DNA from: Xenorhabdus bovienii
Lineage (GTDB): Bacteria > Pseudomonadota > Gammaproteobacteria > Enterobacterales > Enterobacteriaceae
Reading direction: 5' to 3'
NCBI RefSeq assembly: GCF_024721015.1
Contig: NZ_JANAIF010000030.1
Coordinates: 1 to 49,500 of the forward strand
Length of the DNA stretch: 49,500 bases
Part shown: piece after piece, positions 32,226 to 43,168 of the stretch
Layout: every line of letters starts with the position of its first letter
Position numbering within the stretch: position 1 is the stretch's first letter
Translations under genes and position numbers: made by a program
Notes under the pieces: model-generated
The model's input: only the letters and a program-made list of their open reading frames with translations
Told to the model about the DNA's origin: nothing
The model's database searches: none

Positions 32226-34028
32226 TTAATCTCGATACATGGATTCGATTTCATCGTGATAATGTTGCGAAATCACCTTACGGCGCAGTTTCAGTGTAGG
32301 AGTCAATTCGCCTTTTTCCATGGAGAAGGCTTCTGGCAGCAGGATAAAGCGTTTTACCTGATGGTATTTGGCAATATTTTTTTGCAGTTCCACCAAACGT
32401 TGTTCAAACAGTTCGATGATCTGACGATTGTTCAGCAACTCGATACGATCGCGATAATGAAGATGGATGGATTTTGCGTAATCTTCTAATGCATCATAAC
32501 TGGGGACAATCAACGCAGAAACAAAATTACGGGAATCGGCAATAACCGCAATATATTCAATGAAACGATCCTGTCCCAAAGTCCCCTCAAGCATTTGCGG
32601 AGCAATGTATTTTCCCGTCGAGGTTTTCATCAAATCTTTCAGGCGCTCAGTGATGAACAAATTGCCTGTTTCATCCAACCCCCCTGCATCCCCCGTACGC
32701 AGCCAGCCATCTTCGGTAAAAGTATGAACCGTTTCTTCCGGCCGGTTGAAATAGCCTTTCATCACAATAGGGCCACGTACCTGAATTTCATCTTCGGCAC
32801 TGATGCGCACATCAATGCTCGGCAATGGTGTGCCAATCGAGCCTGGAAGATAGTTTTTCTCTTCCCAGCAAGACACCGTGGCACAAGTTTCTGTCATGCC
32901 GTAACCATATTTGATATTAATGCCGGCAGACAGGAAAAACCGGGCAATAGCATCGTCAAGGCGTGCTCCTGCCACGGGTAAAAAACGCACGCGTCCTCCC
33001 AATATGTTACGGAGCTTGCTCAACACCAGTTTGTCGGCCAGTTGATCACTACAGAGAGAGAAGAGACACGCTTTTTTATTCTGTAGCTGACGCATCCAGC
33101 GGCTTTCTCCCCGCTTTATCGCCCAGCGGAAAATCATCCTGCGCAAAAATGGCGCACGGGAAACTTTCTCAAGAATTGCACTATGCACTTTTTCATAAAA
33201 ACGGGGAACAGCGCACATCACAGTTGGGCGTACTTCAGCCATCGCCTCACGCACAGAATTGGTGTCAGTTAAATAGACATTAAGCGCTCCTGTATGCATG
33301 ACATAGTAACTCCATGCGCGCTCGAAGATATGGGACAACGGTAAAAAACTAAGTGATACATCCTCTCTGGTCAGTGTCAGACGCTGATCATGCAAGTAAA
33401 GCTGCGAAGCGATATTGCGGTAATCCAACATCACTCCTTTTGGCTCTCCCGTTGTACCGGAGGTGTAGATCAAGGTGAAAAGATCATTTAAATCCTGCCC
33501 TGCAATGCGGTTATCAAGCTCTGGCTGATATTGTGTATGGTCATTGGCAATGAAGGCAGATAAATGCTGCGCCTGCGGACAGCCCTTCAAGTCAACGGAC
33601 TCGTCCAGCACAATAAGATGATTGAGTTGAGGGCACAATTCCAGCAATGTCATCGCAACATTATATTGTTCTTGCTCACCAACAAACAGTACCCGCACAC
33701 CGGCATCCTTAAGAATGAAGGTAGCCTGATCACGGCTGCTGGTCGCATAAAGAGGGACTGTAACCGCACGTAACTGAAGAACGGCCAAATCAGCCAATGA
33801 CCATGCAATACAGTTATGTGCAAAAATAGCGACTTTCTCCTGAATTTCTATACCCAGTGACAACAAAGCTTTTGCGATGGATTCCGTTCTATAAGTAACG
33901 TCTTGCCAACTCATTTCAAGCTGCTCTGATGGTGACCATTGCCTGAATGCAATTTTTTCGGGATATTCAATGGTTTGCTGCTGCAACCGGTTGATCAGGT
34001 GATAGGAATGCAGGGAATCTGTTATCAC
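32226..34028 (-). CDS. Long-chain acyl-CoA synthetase (AMP-forming)
   Basis: This ANL-superfamily enzyme activates a fatty acid to acyl-AMP and then acyl-CoA. The GTG at 34028 is preferred: an AGGA lies 7 bases upstream and the 600-residue product begins (M)ITDSLHSYHLINRLQQQ. A longer frame opens at 34076. The AMP-binding motif is LIYTSGTTGEPKGVML. YGMTETCATVSCWEEKN and GWLRTGDAGGLDETGNLFITERLKDLMKTS are the adenylation and hinge motifs, and the C-terminal GELTPTLKLRRK is typical of the FadD15/eukaryote-like branch rather than E. coli FadD. It stands alone between leuO and ilvIH. The substrate is not known. Confidence 0.9.
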   Translation of the reverse strand: MITDSLHSYHLINRLQQQTIEYPEKIAFRQWSPSEQLEMSWQDVTYRTESIAKALLSLGIEIQEKVAIFAHNCIAWSLADLAVLQLRAVTVPLYATSSRDQATFILKDAGVRVLFVGEQEQYNVAMTLLELCPQLNHLIVLDESVDLKGCPQAQHLSAFIANDHTQYQPELDNRIAGQDLNDLFTLIYTSGTTGEPKGVMLDYRNIASQLYLHDQRLTLTREDVSLSFLPLSHIFERAWSYYVMHTGALNVYLTDTNSVREAMAEVRPTVMCAVPRFYEKVHSAILEKVSRAPFLRRMIFRWAIKRGESRWMRQLQNKKACLFSLCSDQLADKLVLSKLRNILGGRVRFLPVAGARLDDAIARFFLSAGINIKYGYGMTETCATVSCWEEKNYLPGSIGTPLPSIDVRISAEDEIQVRGPIVMKGYFNRPEETVHTFTEDGWLRTGDAGGLDETGNLFITERLKDLMKTSTGKYIAPQMLEGTLGQDRFIEYIAVIADSRNFVSALIVPSYDALEDYAKSIHLHYRDRIELLNNRQIIELFEQRLVELQKNIAKYHQVKRFILLPEAFSMEKGELTPTLKLRRKVISQHYHDEIESMYRD

Positions 34029-34383
34029 GATATATTCCTGTATAAGTCTTAGGTTTATCATACTCAGCAAGCACACTGACTGCTTTTCAGCTTACAGGTG
34101 TTCGCTATTTTCGCGCAGTCTACCTATTCCTGGTAGAAGGGGAAAGCGTATTTTTACTCTCTTCTCCCCCCTAAGGGGGGAAGTTTTACAGGATTTATCG
34201 GATAGCTAGGGATAAATAGAGATAAATATCGTCATAAAGGCAGAACAGTAAGACCGCACACGCTCTCCGACAATCAGTTACATTAGATAATCTTAATTAT
34301 TTGCAATAATAATGCTTGTTACCATGACGTCAGACAAAATGACACCTGATGAAACAAATTCTGGCAGCGTCGTGCATTTTGTT
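34029..34383. other. Intergenic region between leuO and the acyl-CoA ligase
   Basis: The main structure is a hairpin at 34165-34180, CCCCCC-TAA-GGGGGG, with some extra pairing at its base and a T run only on the plus strand. It may serve as a leuO terminator, but for the minus strand the T tract is missing. Nothing else is recognisable. Confidence 0.45.
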
Positions 34384-35331
34384 CTATTCCTGTTCACCAA
34401 GATTGCTCAGTAACGATTTCATCCACTGATGACCTTTATCTCTGTTTGTCGAACCGTGCCATATCAAATAGCAGGGGCGGGAGATTCGACCGTTGGGCAA
34501 AGGTATCGCACGTATATTTAACTGTTCAGAATAATGCTCAACCATCCATTTCGGTGCAATAGCGACTAAATACGTCTGAGACACGATATTGAGAACACTA
34601 TTTAAATCCGTACCCTGATAAGAAACAGAACGCAACAATTCATTACTTTCATAGTAAGGTTTACTGAATGAATCCACATTATCCAATGCCACAATTGCAT
34701 GCCTCTCTTCCTGCAATTGCTGCTGATTAATGCGTTTACCGATTCGAGGATGCGTTTTGGAAACGGCCAAAACCAATTCATCATTAAACAATGGAGAATT
34801 ATGAAAATCAGGCTGATCTAATTGTATATAACTGATAACGAATTCTATTTCCTGATATTTTAATTGTTTCTCAATATTGCCATTGATTTGTGTTTTAATG
34901 ACAACTTCAATATTTGGCGAATGTTTTTTTATTTCCCCAACAATTTGGGCAGCTAAACGAATATCAAGCGGGCTGCAAATAGAGAGGTTAAATACCCTCG
35001 CACTATTATCGGGCTCAAACCCCACGCCAGGCAACTCATTATGGACAATTTGAAGTGCCTGTCTGAGTGGCCCAAAGAGCTGTTTTGCTCTTGCCGTTGG
35101 TTGAATGCCACGGCCATAGCGCACAAACAACTCATCATCAAACATAGTTTTTAAGCGAGCTACCGCATTACTGACAGCCGGTTGTGACATTCCCAGTGCC
35201 TGAGCCGCACGTGTAATGTTCTGCATTTGCATTACAGCATCAAACACAGTAAGCAAATTGAGATCCACACTGCGCAATTGCACTTCACATGATTCTTTTC
35301 TTCTTGTCGTTACTGAATTATATCCAGTCAT
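34384..35331 (-). CDS. leuO: LysR-type regulator LeuO
   Basis: LeuO is a LysR-type regulator that antagonises H-NS silencing; in Xenorhabdus and Photorhabdus it is reported to influence secondary metabolism. The 315-residue protein has the conserved start of the DNA-binding domain [17 protein letters not shown] and a helix-turn-helix around [24 protein letters not shown] (about 38-62), then [16 protein letters not shown]. The C-terminal two thirds form the effector domain, ending [17 protein letters not shown] lies 8 bases before the ATG. As in E. coli, it diverges from the leu operon. Confidence 0.96.
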   Translation of the reverse strand: MTGYNSVTTRRKESCEVQLRSVDLNLLTVFDAVMQMQNITRAAQALGMSQPAVSNAVARLKTMFDDELFVRYGRGIQPTARAKQLFGPLRQALQIVHNELPGVGFEPDNSARVFNLSICSPLDIRLAAQIVGEIKKHSPNIEVVIKTQINGNIEKQLKYQEIEFVISYIQLDQPDFHNSPLFNDELVLAVSKTHPRIGKRINQQQLQEERHAIVALDNVDSFSKPYYESNELLRSVSYQGTDLNSVLNIVSQTYLVAIAPKWMVEHYSEQLNIRAIPLPNGRISRPCYLIWHGSTNRDKGHQWMKSLLSNLGEQE

Positions 35332-36034
35332 TATTTCACTCCACTAAATTTATTGCAGCGACCTCATTAAATAACGGAATATTGGCAGTGTCCCAATGCA
35401 ACATTTTGACACAGTAAACCGCCATACCAATTAATAAGATCAATCACCCCAATTTGTTAGAAATTAAATTGAGATCCTTCCTTGTACAAAAATAAATATG
35501 CATAACCAATGCATTCTTATTTATACGACGATAATATTCTTATAAGCATGAATATTAATACTTTATGTATGAATAGAAATAACTCGAATTACATTAGTCA
35601 CTTACGCGTAAAAATGCGCAACCAATAATGTCAGAATGACGAGTAGAAACAATTCATAATAAAATAATGGTGTTCCTTCTATCTATCAGAAAAATTATCA
35701 GGCTATATTAACCAAAAATCAGTTCTTCCAATATATTGAGGTACATCTTATTAATATTCTATATGGTTATGTTTTCTTAGCCTAGAAACACTGCGGTGAA
35801 CATCCATCTCATCCCTGTCTGTTAATCCATCAGTGAACATTTGCACAAAACAACTGTATAAAATAACAGATACCCTATTTATTATCCATTAGAGCCGAAT
35901 TTTACTTCATATATAGATACAAATAATAGATAAAAACATTGCTAAAAATGTAAAAAATAGTCACCAAAACTAAAAGTAGCTCAGTAAATGACCAAAGGTG
36001 AGTATCATTCACTCTTGACTCATATTTGTGTCGC
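35332..36034. other. AT-rich leuO-leu intergenic region
   Basis: About 700 bases with no credible gene. It is strongly AT rich, as in E. coli where this interval binds H-NS and LeuO. I infer regulatory sites for leuO but cannot mark single operators. Confidence 0.5.
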
Positions 36035-36063
36035 TTGACATTGTTTTGAAGATAACGTATCAA
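36035..36063 (+). promoter_or_regulatory. leu operon promoter
   Basis: TTGACA at 36035-36040 and TATCAA at 36058-36063 are 17 bases apart, about 55 bases before the leader peptide start. The -35 is perfect and the -10 moderate. Confidence 0.65.
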
Positions 36064-36117
36064 TAAAAGTCCTTAGGTCATCATACTCGATTAACAGATT
36101 TATAAAGGTTAGCTTAC

Positions 36118-36201
36118 ATGATTCACACTATTCGCCTACTAAGCCTACTACTCATCGCCTTTAATGTGCGCGGTATGCTGGTAGGGGAAAGACAGAGTTA
36201 A
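36118..36201 (+). CDS. leuL: leu operon leader peptide
   Basis: A 27-residue peptide starting MIHTIRLLSLLLIAF has five leucine codons at positions 7, 8, 10, 11 and 12. Four of them are the rare CTA and one is CTC. A run of rare Leu codons shortly before a terminator is the design of transcription attenuation: scarce charged leucyl-tRNA stalls the ribosome and allows read-through. It resembles E. coli LeuL in length and start (MTHIVRF). An AAAGGT lies upstream of the ATG. It is too short for most gene callers. Confidence 0.9.
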   Translation: MIHTIRLLSLLLIAFNVRGMLVGERQS

Positions 36202-36219
36202 CCTCCATCAGATGTGAAA

Positions 36220-36244
36220 AAACCGCGCCGAGCGCGGTTTTTTT
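36220..36244 (+). terminator. leu attenuator terminator
   Basis: AAACCGCGC (36220-36228) and GCGCGGTTT (36232-36240) form a 9-bp stem with a 3-base loop, followed by T residues to 36244. It begins 18 bases after the leader peptide stop and 55 bases before leuA, as expected of the leucine attenuator. Confidence 0.9.
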
Positions 36245-36299
36245 ATACCGGCTCGGCGCTCAAGAATCAAACACAATAATCTATTGATAGGAGCACAAC

Positions 36300-39016
<2,717 letters not shown>

Positions 39017-39103
39017 GGTGCCAACACTTTGCGCCACTGCATGGTAAATAGATTCGATAACATCGGACAGGCATTACAGCATCAACCTGCATTTCTGCGT
39101 TGA
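39017..39103 (+). pseudogene. leuD: leuD 3'-end remnant (leuCD deletion scar)
   Basis: Directly after the leuB stop and in its frame, codons 39029-39103 read LRHCMVNRFDNIGQALQH-QPAFLR-stop. This matches the LeuD C-terminus, RRHCMMNGLDSIGLTLQH...QPAF, with a short internal loss (about 11 residues). All of leuC and about 85 percent of leuD are missing. The bases 39018-39030 resemble the first codons of leuC (GCC-A-ACACTTT), so the junction may lie near 39028-39031. A stop-free, on-frame match of this length is very unlikely by chance. The small subunit of isopropylmalate isomerase cannot be made from this fragment. Confidence 0.8.
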
Positions 39104-39128
39104 AAGCAGACACTACCTACCTATATCG

Positions 39129-39160
39129 AGTAGGATGAGGTGCCATCATTTCATCCTACT
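39129..39160 (+). terminator. Hairpin after the leuD remnant, probable leu operon terminator
   Basis: AGTAGGATGA (39129-39138) pairs perfectly with TCATCCTACT (39151-39160) around a 12-base loop. It lies 25 bases after the leuD stop, where the original operon terminator would be. The downstream tract is A/T mixed, not a clean T run. Confidence 0.55.
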
Positions 39161-39215
39161 ATAAAATACCTTTGTTAAAAAAATTCAGGTGCAGCGTAGC
39201 ATGAGGGGAGTAAAA

Positions 39216-39275
39216 ATGAACACGTTCGGATGGTTTGACTTTAAATCTGCGTGGTTTACACCGCCGCAAGGATAA
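39216..39275 (+). CDS. Candidate 19-residue small protein
   Basis: An ATG with a good GAGGGGAG site 4-12 bases upstream opens a 19-codon frame, [19 protein letters not shown], rich in aromatic residues, ending in TAA. No relative is recognised. The strong ribosome site is the only reason to list it; it could be chance. Confidence 0.25.
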   Translation: MNTFGWFDFKSAWFTPPQG

Positions 39276-39340
39276 TTCACAGAAAAAGCTAAAGTTATAA
39301 ACATTTTTAGTCTGACGGCCACTATTTTATTCACTTTTTC

Positions 39341-39665
39341 TGTGGATATGTATGTGAAAAAGACAGGGGTAAGACGGGTATATTTTTCTTTCATATTTTA
39401 TAACGCGTCATAAACTTAAATAAATATTTATTATTTTTCATTATCTTAATGCATTTTATTCTCTTTTTCACAAGCGATATCAGTCATCATAATTTCCTAT
39501 TCTGTTCACACTGAGCAAATATCAATCAATGATGATTTTATCCACAGGATATGCCTTTTAGTTAAGCAAAAATCGTCTATTTTTGTAGAAAACAAGGGTT
39601 AACAGAGCTGTAAATCAAACCAGTGATCTCAATTTTTATCACTTATCCCAGAAATCTGTGGATAA
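39341..39665. promoter_or_regulatory. Cluster of DnaA-box-like sequences
   Basis: Matches to TTWTNCACA occur at 39353-39361 (minus, TTTTTCACA), 39464-39472 (plus, TTTTTCACA), 39538-39546 (plus, TTATCCACA, the high-affinity form) and 39657-39665 (minus, TTATCCACA). One near match (minus, ATATCCACA) is at 39341-39349. Four consensus sites in 325 bases is far more than expected by composition, by a rough estimate. It is not a usual oriC setting: mnmG and mioC are absent and GATC is scarce. Function is open. Confidence 0.4.
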
Positions 39666-39863
39666 CATAGTGTAAGATCCTGTTTATTATCGCTGGGAAT
39701 AGGTGAACAATCATAACAAGACTATTTTTAATACGGTGAACACCAATTAAAAAATCTTGCATATCATGCTATTATCAAGGCAATCATCATAATGATAAGT
39801 TCATAATGATTTCCCATAATCATACTGAACATTTTTTAACCATCAAAAATATATGCGATAAAC

Positions 39864-40544
39864 ATGTACTTTACACCGCCCAGTCCACCTGAAAATGAAC
39901 AACAACTACTCGAACGAGCTAATTCTCTGGCGGGTTTGTCAATGGGTGAGCTAGCTGCGCAGGCCAATCTGCCCATTCCTCCCGATCTAAAACGGGATAA
40001 AGGTTGGGTTGGCATGTTGCTTGAGTATTATTTGGGCGCAAGTGCAGGCAGTAAACCAGAACAAGATTTCGAACATATTGGCATTGAACTAAAAACCATC
40101 CCTGTAGATAAGAAAGGTTCACCACTGGAAACAACCTTTGTCTGCGTTGCACCTTTAACGGGCAATAGTGGCATTAGATGGGAAAATTGCCACGTCAAGC
40201 GTAAATTATCGCGTGTCCTGTGGATACCTGTTGAAGGGGAAAGGGAAATCCCACTTGCCGAACGCCGTGTCGGTTCACCACTGCTCTGGAGCCCCGATCC
40301 GATTGAAGAAGAGCTATTGCGACGTGATTGGGAAGAATTAATGGATTTGATCGTATTGGGCAAAGTTGAGAATATCACCGCACGTCACGGAGAAGTGTTG
40401 CAATTACGTCCAAAAGCCGCCAATAGCCGAGCGTTGACAGAAGCGATTGGAGAATTTGGTCAACCCATCATGACACTTCCCCGCGGTTTTTATTTGAAAA
40501 AAAACTTCACAGCCCCCTTGCTGGCTCGTTATTTTTTCTTATGA
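39864..40544 (+). CDS. mutH: DNA mismatch repair endonuclease MutH
   Basis: MutH nicks the unmethylated strand at hemimethylated GATC sites once MutS and MutL detect a mismatch. The 226-residue protein (E. coli 229) keeps the catalytic D68, E75 and K77 in [11 protein letters not shown]. It also keeps the strongly conserved [41 protein letters not shown] and [20 protein letters not shown]. It lies outside the E. coli neighbourhood and is alone; its promoter must lie in the AT-rich region before it. Confidence 0.98.
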   Translation: MYFTPPSPPENEQQLLERANSLAGLSMGELAAQANLPIPPDLKRDKGWVGMLLEYYLGASAGSKPEQDFEHIGIELKTIPVDKKGSPLETTFVCVAPLTGNSGIRWENCHVKRKLSRVLWIPVEGEREIPLAERRVGSPLLWSPDPIEEELLRRDWEELMDLIVLGKVENITARHGEVLQLRPKAANSRALTEAIGEFGQPIMTLPRGFYLKKNFTAPLLARYFFL

Positions 40545-40600
40545 AAACAATGCGTATATCGCGTCCGTTTTTGATGGACATTCATCCATTGCCTAATTCA

Positions 40601-41026
40601 TTATATTGACGTAATAGCCTGATTGCATTGCTTCGCTTGCAGTTTAAAGTGAAATTTAGTGTTATCGACTTTGTCTACTTCCAAATTCAACAGGGCTCCC
40701 GGCGATATTTTCACTTCGGTAATATCAACAATCCCAGATGCTGGATGATAGCGAAGATAGAAAGTGCCAACCAGCGGATAACTGCCATTGTCCACTTTTT
40801 TGATATAAATGGAGCATGTAAGTTGGTTACTGCTGGCTGTTGATGGAATGTGAACATATTCCATTTCACTTCCACTTTTAATCGAGAAAACCTGCGCGTT
40901 ATTGATTCCTTCAGCATCAAGTATCATCAAATAGGCGCCAATCTTAGCATCAGTTGTATCTATCAAACTCAAGCTGATAGTAAAATTGGGTTGTTGATAA
41001 AATGTAATATCATTTTTTCCAGCCAC
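40601..41026 (-). CDS. Hypothetical beta-rich protein
   Basis: A protein of about 141 residues, with alternating polar and hydrophobic stretches suggesting an all-beta fold. There is no signal peptide and no recognised motif. The start is uncertain: a GTG at 41026 has GAGGG at ideal distance, an ATG at 41032 lies too close to it, and the frame opens at 41086. It has two cysteines. GC is lower than in the neighbouring core genes and it is isolated between mutH and a peptide deformylase, so it may be accessory. I do not recognise a family. Confidence 0.6.
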   Translation of the reverse strand: MAGKNDITFYQQPNFTISLSLIDTTDAKIGAYLMILDAEGINNAQVFSIKSGSEMEYVHIPSTASSNQLTCSIYIKKVDNGSYPLVGTFYLRYHPASGIVDITEVKISPGALLNLEVDKVDNTKFHFKLQAKQCNQAITSI

Positions 41027-41284
41027 AATCATTCCCTCTTTTATATCATTAACTATAATTTTATTAAAATTCAGGTAGATAAACATTGCCCACTATAATT
41101 TAAAACAGCACAAAATTCCGTACTTAAATCCGCATAATTATTATTTATAAATAAATTTGTATCTTTTTTATTTTTATTTATCATTAATAATTTAAATAAC
41201 TCTGATATATAAAATTAAAATATTGAGTGAAGGAATAATATTACCATGAAACGAATGGTGATATTTTTCTTTCCCGTTATATAG

Positions 41285-41791
41285 CTAACTTGCCTTATTA
41301 CTCAAAAATTTCTTTACTTTTTTCAGCGCCATCTGCCTTTTCAAGGGTGACAAATAATCAATAAAAATAATGCCATTCAAATGATCAATTTCATGTTGCA
41401 TAACAATCGATAGAAAATCTTCACTTTCCACCGTAATAGACTTGCCATGACGATCCAGTGCTTCCACTTTCACTTTTTCAAATCTTTCTACATCCGCGTA
41501 ATATCCCGGTATAGACAGACATCCTTCTTGATTCACGACCCGACGCTCTTTTTCAACAATCTTGGGATTGACTAACACCATCGGCTGATCCCGATTGGGT
41601 GAGATATCAATGATCAGAACCGCTTCTTTTCGGCCAACCTGCGGTGCAGCCAAACCAATGCCATTATCTGTGTCATACATTGTATCCAGCATGTCATCAA
41701 TCAATGTTTGTATTTCATCAACATGCGTGACATCAACACATTTTTGTCTCAATCTTTCATCAGGGATCGTGAGTATATTTAAAATTGCCAT
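41285..41791 (-). CDS. def: Peptide deformylase (probable paralogue)
   Basis: The enzyme removes the formyl group from the initiator methionine of new proteins. All three motifs are present in the 168 residues: GIGLAAPQ (44-51), EGCLS (89-93, metal ligand C91) and QHEIDH (132-137, ligands H133 and H137, catalytic E134). It is therefore predicted to be active. The housekeeping gene normally sits with fmt; this one is alone between unknown and sulfur genes, so it is probably a second copy. A second deformylase can serve antibiotic self-protection, but that is not shown here. Confidence 0.9.
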   Translation of the reverse strand: MAILNILTIPDERLRQKCVDVTHVDEIQTLIDDMLDTMYDTDNGIGLAAPQVGRKEAVLIIDISPNRDQPMVLVNPKIVEKERRVVNQEGCLSIPGYYADVERFEKVKVEALDRHGKSITVESEDFLSIVMQHEIDHLNGIIFIDYLSPLKRQMALKKVKKFLSNKAS

Positions 41792-41932
41792 AACACATCA
41801 TCCTCTTTTCACTGGGTATCTGACGTCAGTTTTTTGCCTTATTCAGCAGGAATAATACCTTATCCTCAAGTAGATATTTAGGGATAATTTACAGCAGAAG
41901 GCAATAAGACAATCGCTAAAAAAGAGCAGCAC

Positions 41933-41970
41933 AAAAATGCCAACCGAGGAAGAACGGCTGGCATTCTGTT
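41933..41970 (-). terminator. Terminator after the transsulfuration genes
   Basis: AATGCCA (41936-41942) and TGGCATT (41959-41965), with further CCG/CGG pairing inside, form a hairpin. On the minus strand a run of five T follows. It lies 20 bases after the cystathionine gamma-lyase stop. Confidence 0.8.
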
Positions 41971-41989
41971 TTTCATTATCTTATTTTTG

Positions 41990-43150
41990 TTACAGGCTGG
42001 CTTTTTCTAACGCCTGAGCAAAATCAGCAATCAAATCTTCTGAATTTTCAATACCGACTGAAATACGGATCAATCTGGGTGTGATACCTGATGCCAGACG
42101 CTTTTCCAGTGGAATCGAGGCATGGGTCATCGTAAATGGCTGGCCAATCAAACTTTCTACTCCACCCAGACTTTCTGCCAACGTAAATAATTTCAGTTCC
42201 TTAATCACTCGGCGTATATAGTCATCATCGCCTTTCAACACCACGGAAATCATGCCACCAAAACCCTGCATCTGACGTTTCGCCAATTCATGCTGAGGAT
42301 GGGAAGCCAGACCCGGATAAAACACTTTCTCTATTTGAGGTTGCTGCTCCAGCCAATGTGCCATCTTCTCTGCATTATCGATATGCCGCTCCATACGCAG
42401 CGCCAGCGTCCGTATTCCACGCAGGACAAGGAAACTGCTGAAAGGATCGAGAATGCCACCAATGGAATTTTGCAGAAAAGCAACCTGTTCCGCCAGTTCA
42501 GCATTGTTCCCCACCACGGCAAGACCCGCGACAACATCGGAATGGCCATTCAGGTATTTGGTTGCTGAATGAACAACAATGTCAAAACCTAAATCAAGAG
42601 GACGCTGGATATAGGGAGATGCAAAAGTATTATCCGCCACGCTGATAATCTTATGGCGCTGGGCGATCTGGGCAATGGCAGCCAGATCAGCCAGTTTCAG
42701 CAGTGGATTGGTTGGTGTCTCCACCCAAATCATTTTTGTATCAGGCTCAATGGCGGCTTCCAGCGCTGCGGTATTCCCCGCTTCAACATACGTAACACGC
42801 AGGCCAGCCGTCCGGCGACGGACTTTTTCCAATAATCGGTAAGTCCCGCCATACAGATCATCTACGGCAATAATGTGACTGTCTTTATCCAGTAGCTCCA
42901 AAATGGTAGAACTGGCGGCCAGCCCTGAACCAAAAGCATAGCCACGAGTACCGTTCTCCAATTCAGCAATTGCACGTTCCAGAGCATCGCGGGTTGGGTT
43001 ACCACTGCGAGAGTACTCATAGCCTGTATGCTGGCCGGGAGCAGGTTGTGCATAAGTGGAAGTGGCATAAATAGCGGGCATGACGGCGCCGGTATGATCG
43101 GGGACATAGCCTGCATGAACGCTTTTTGTATCAAACTTAGTTGTAGTCAT
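41990..43150 (-). CDS. Cystathionine gamma-lyase
   Basis: This PLP enzyme splits cystathionine into cysteine, 2-ketobutyrate and ammonia. The 386-residue fold type I protein has the PLP lysine K198 in SATKYLNGHSD, D173 in SVADNTF, the YEYSRSGNPTRD substrate region, and the C-terminal SLGGVESLIGQPFTMTHASIP. It resembles MccB-type gamma-lyases. Partner gene cbs starts 18 bases upstream. Cystathionine gamma-synthase (MetB) is a close relative; the cbs neighbour argues for lyase. Confidence 0.9.
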   Translation of the reverse strand: MTTTKFDTKSVHAGYVPDHTGAVMPAIYATSTYAQPAPGQHTGYEYSRSGNPTRDALERAIAELENGTRGYAFGSGLAASSTILELLDKDSHIIAVDDLYGGTYRLLEKVRRRTAGLRVTYVEAGNTAALEAAIEPDTKMIWVETPTNPLLKLADLAAIAQIAQRHKIISVADNTFASPYIQRPLDLGFDIVVHSATKYLNGHSDVVAGLAVVGNNAELAEQVAFLQNSIGGILDPFSSFLVLRGIRTLALRMERHIDNAEKMAHWLEQQPQIEKVFYPGLASHPQHELAKRQMQGFGGMISVVLKGDDDYIRRVIKELKLFTLAESLGGVESLIGQPFTMTHASIPLEKRLASGITPRLIRISVGIENSEDLIADFAQALEKASL

Positions 43151-43168
43151 TAAATTATTCCTGAGAAA

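Larger units (their letters stand above)
39161..39863. other. AT-rich region between the leu scar and mutH
   Basis: About 700 bases with no gene of normal size. It holds a 19-codon candidate ORF (39216-39275), a group of sequences matching the DnaA-box consensus (39341-39665) and an AT-rich stretch at about 39400-39470. A 69-codon minus-strand frame at 39185-39394 covers part of it but has no support. Confidence 0.5.

Noticed and set aside
34165..34180. C6/G6 hairpin as a proven leuO terminator
   Set aside because: The T run is on the plus strand while leuO is transcribed on the minus strand.
39185..39394. 69-codon minus-strand frame in the mutH upstream region
   Set aside because: No ribosome site, biased AT composition and overlap with the DnaA-box region; no protein features.
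39341..39665. The chromosomal origin oriC
   Set aside because: The DnaA boxes fit, but mnmG/mioC neighbours are absent and only two GATC sites were seen, whereas enterobacterial oriC has many.
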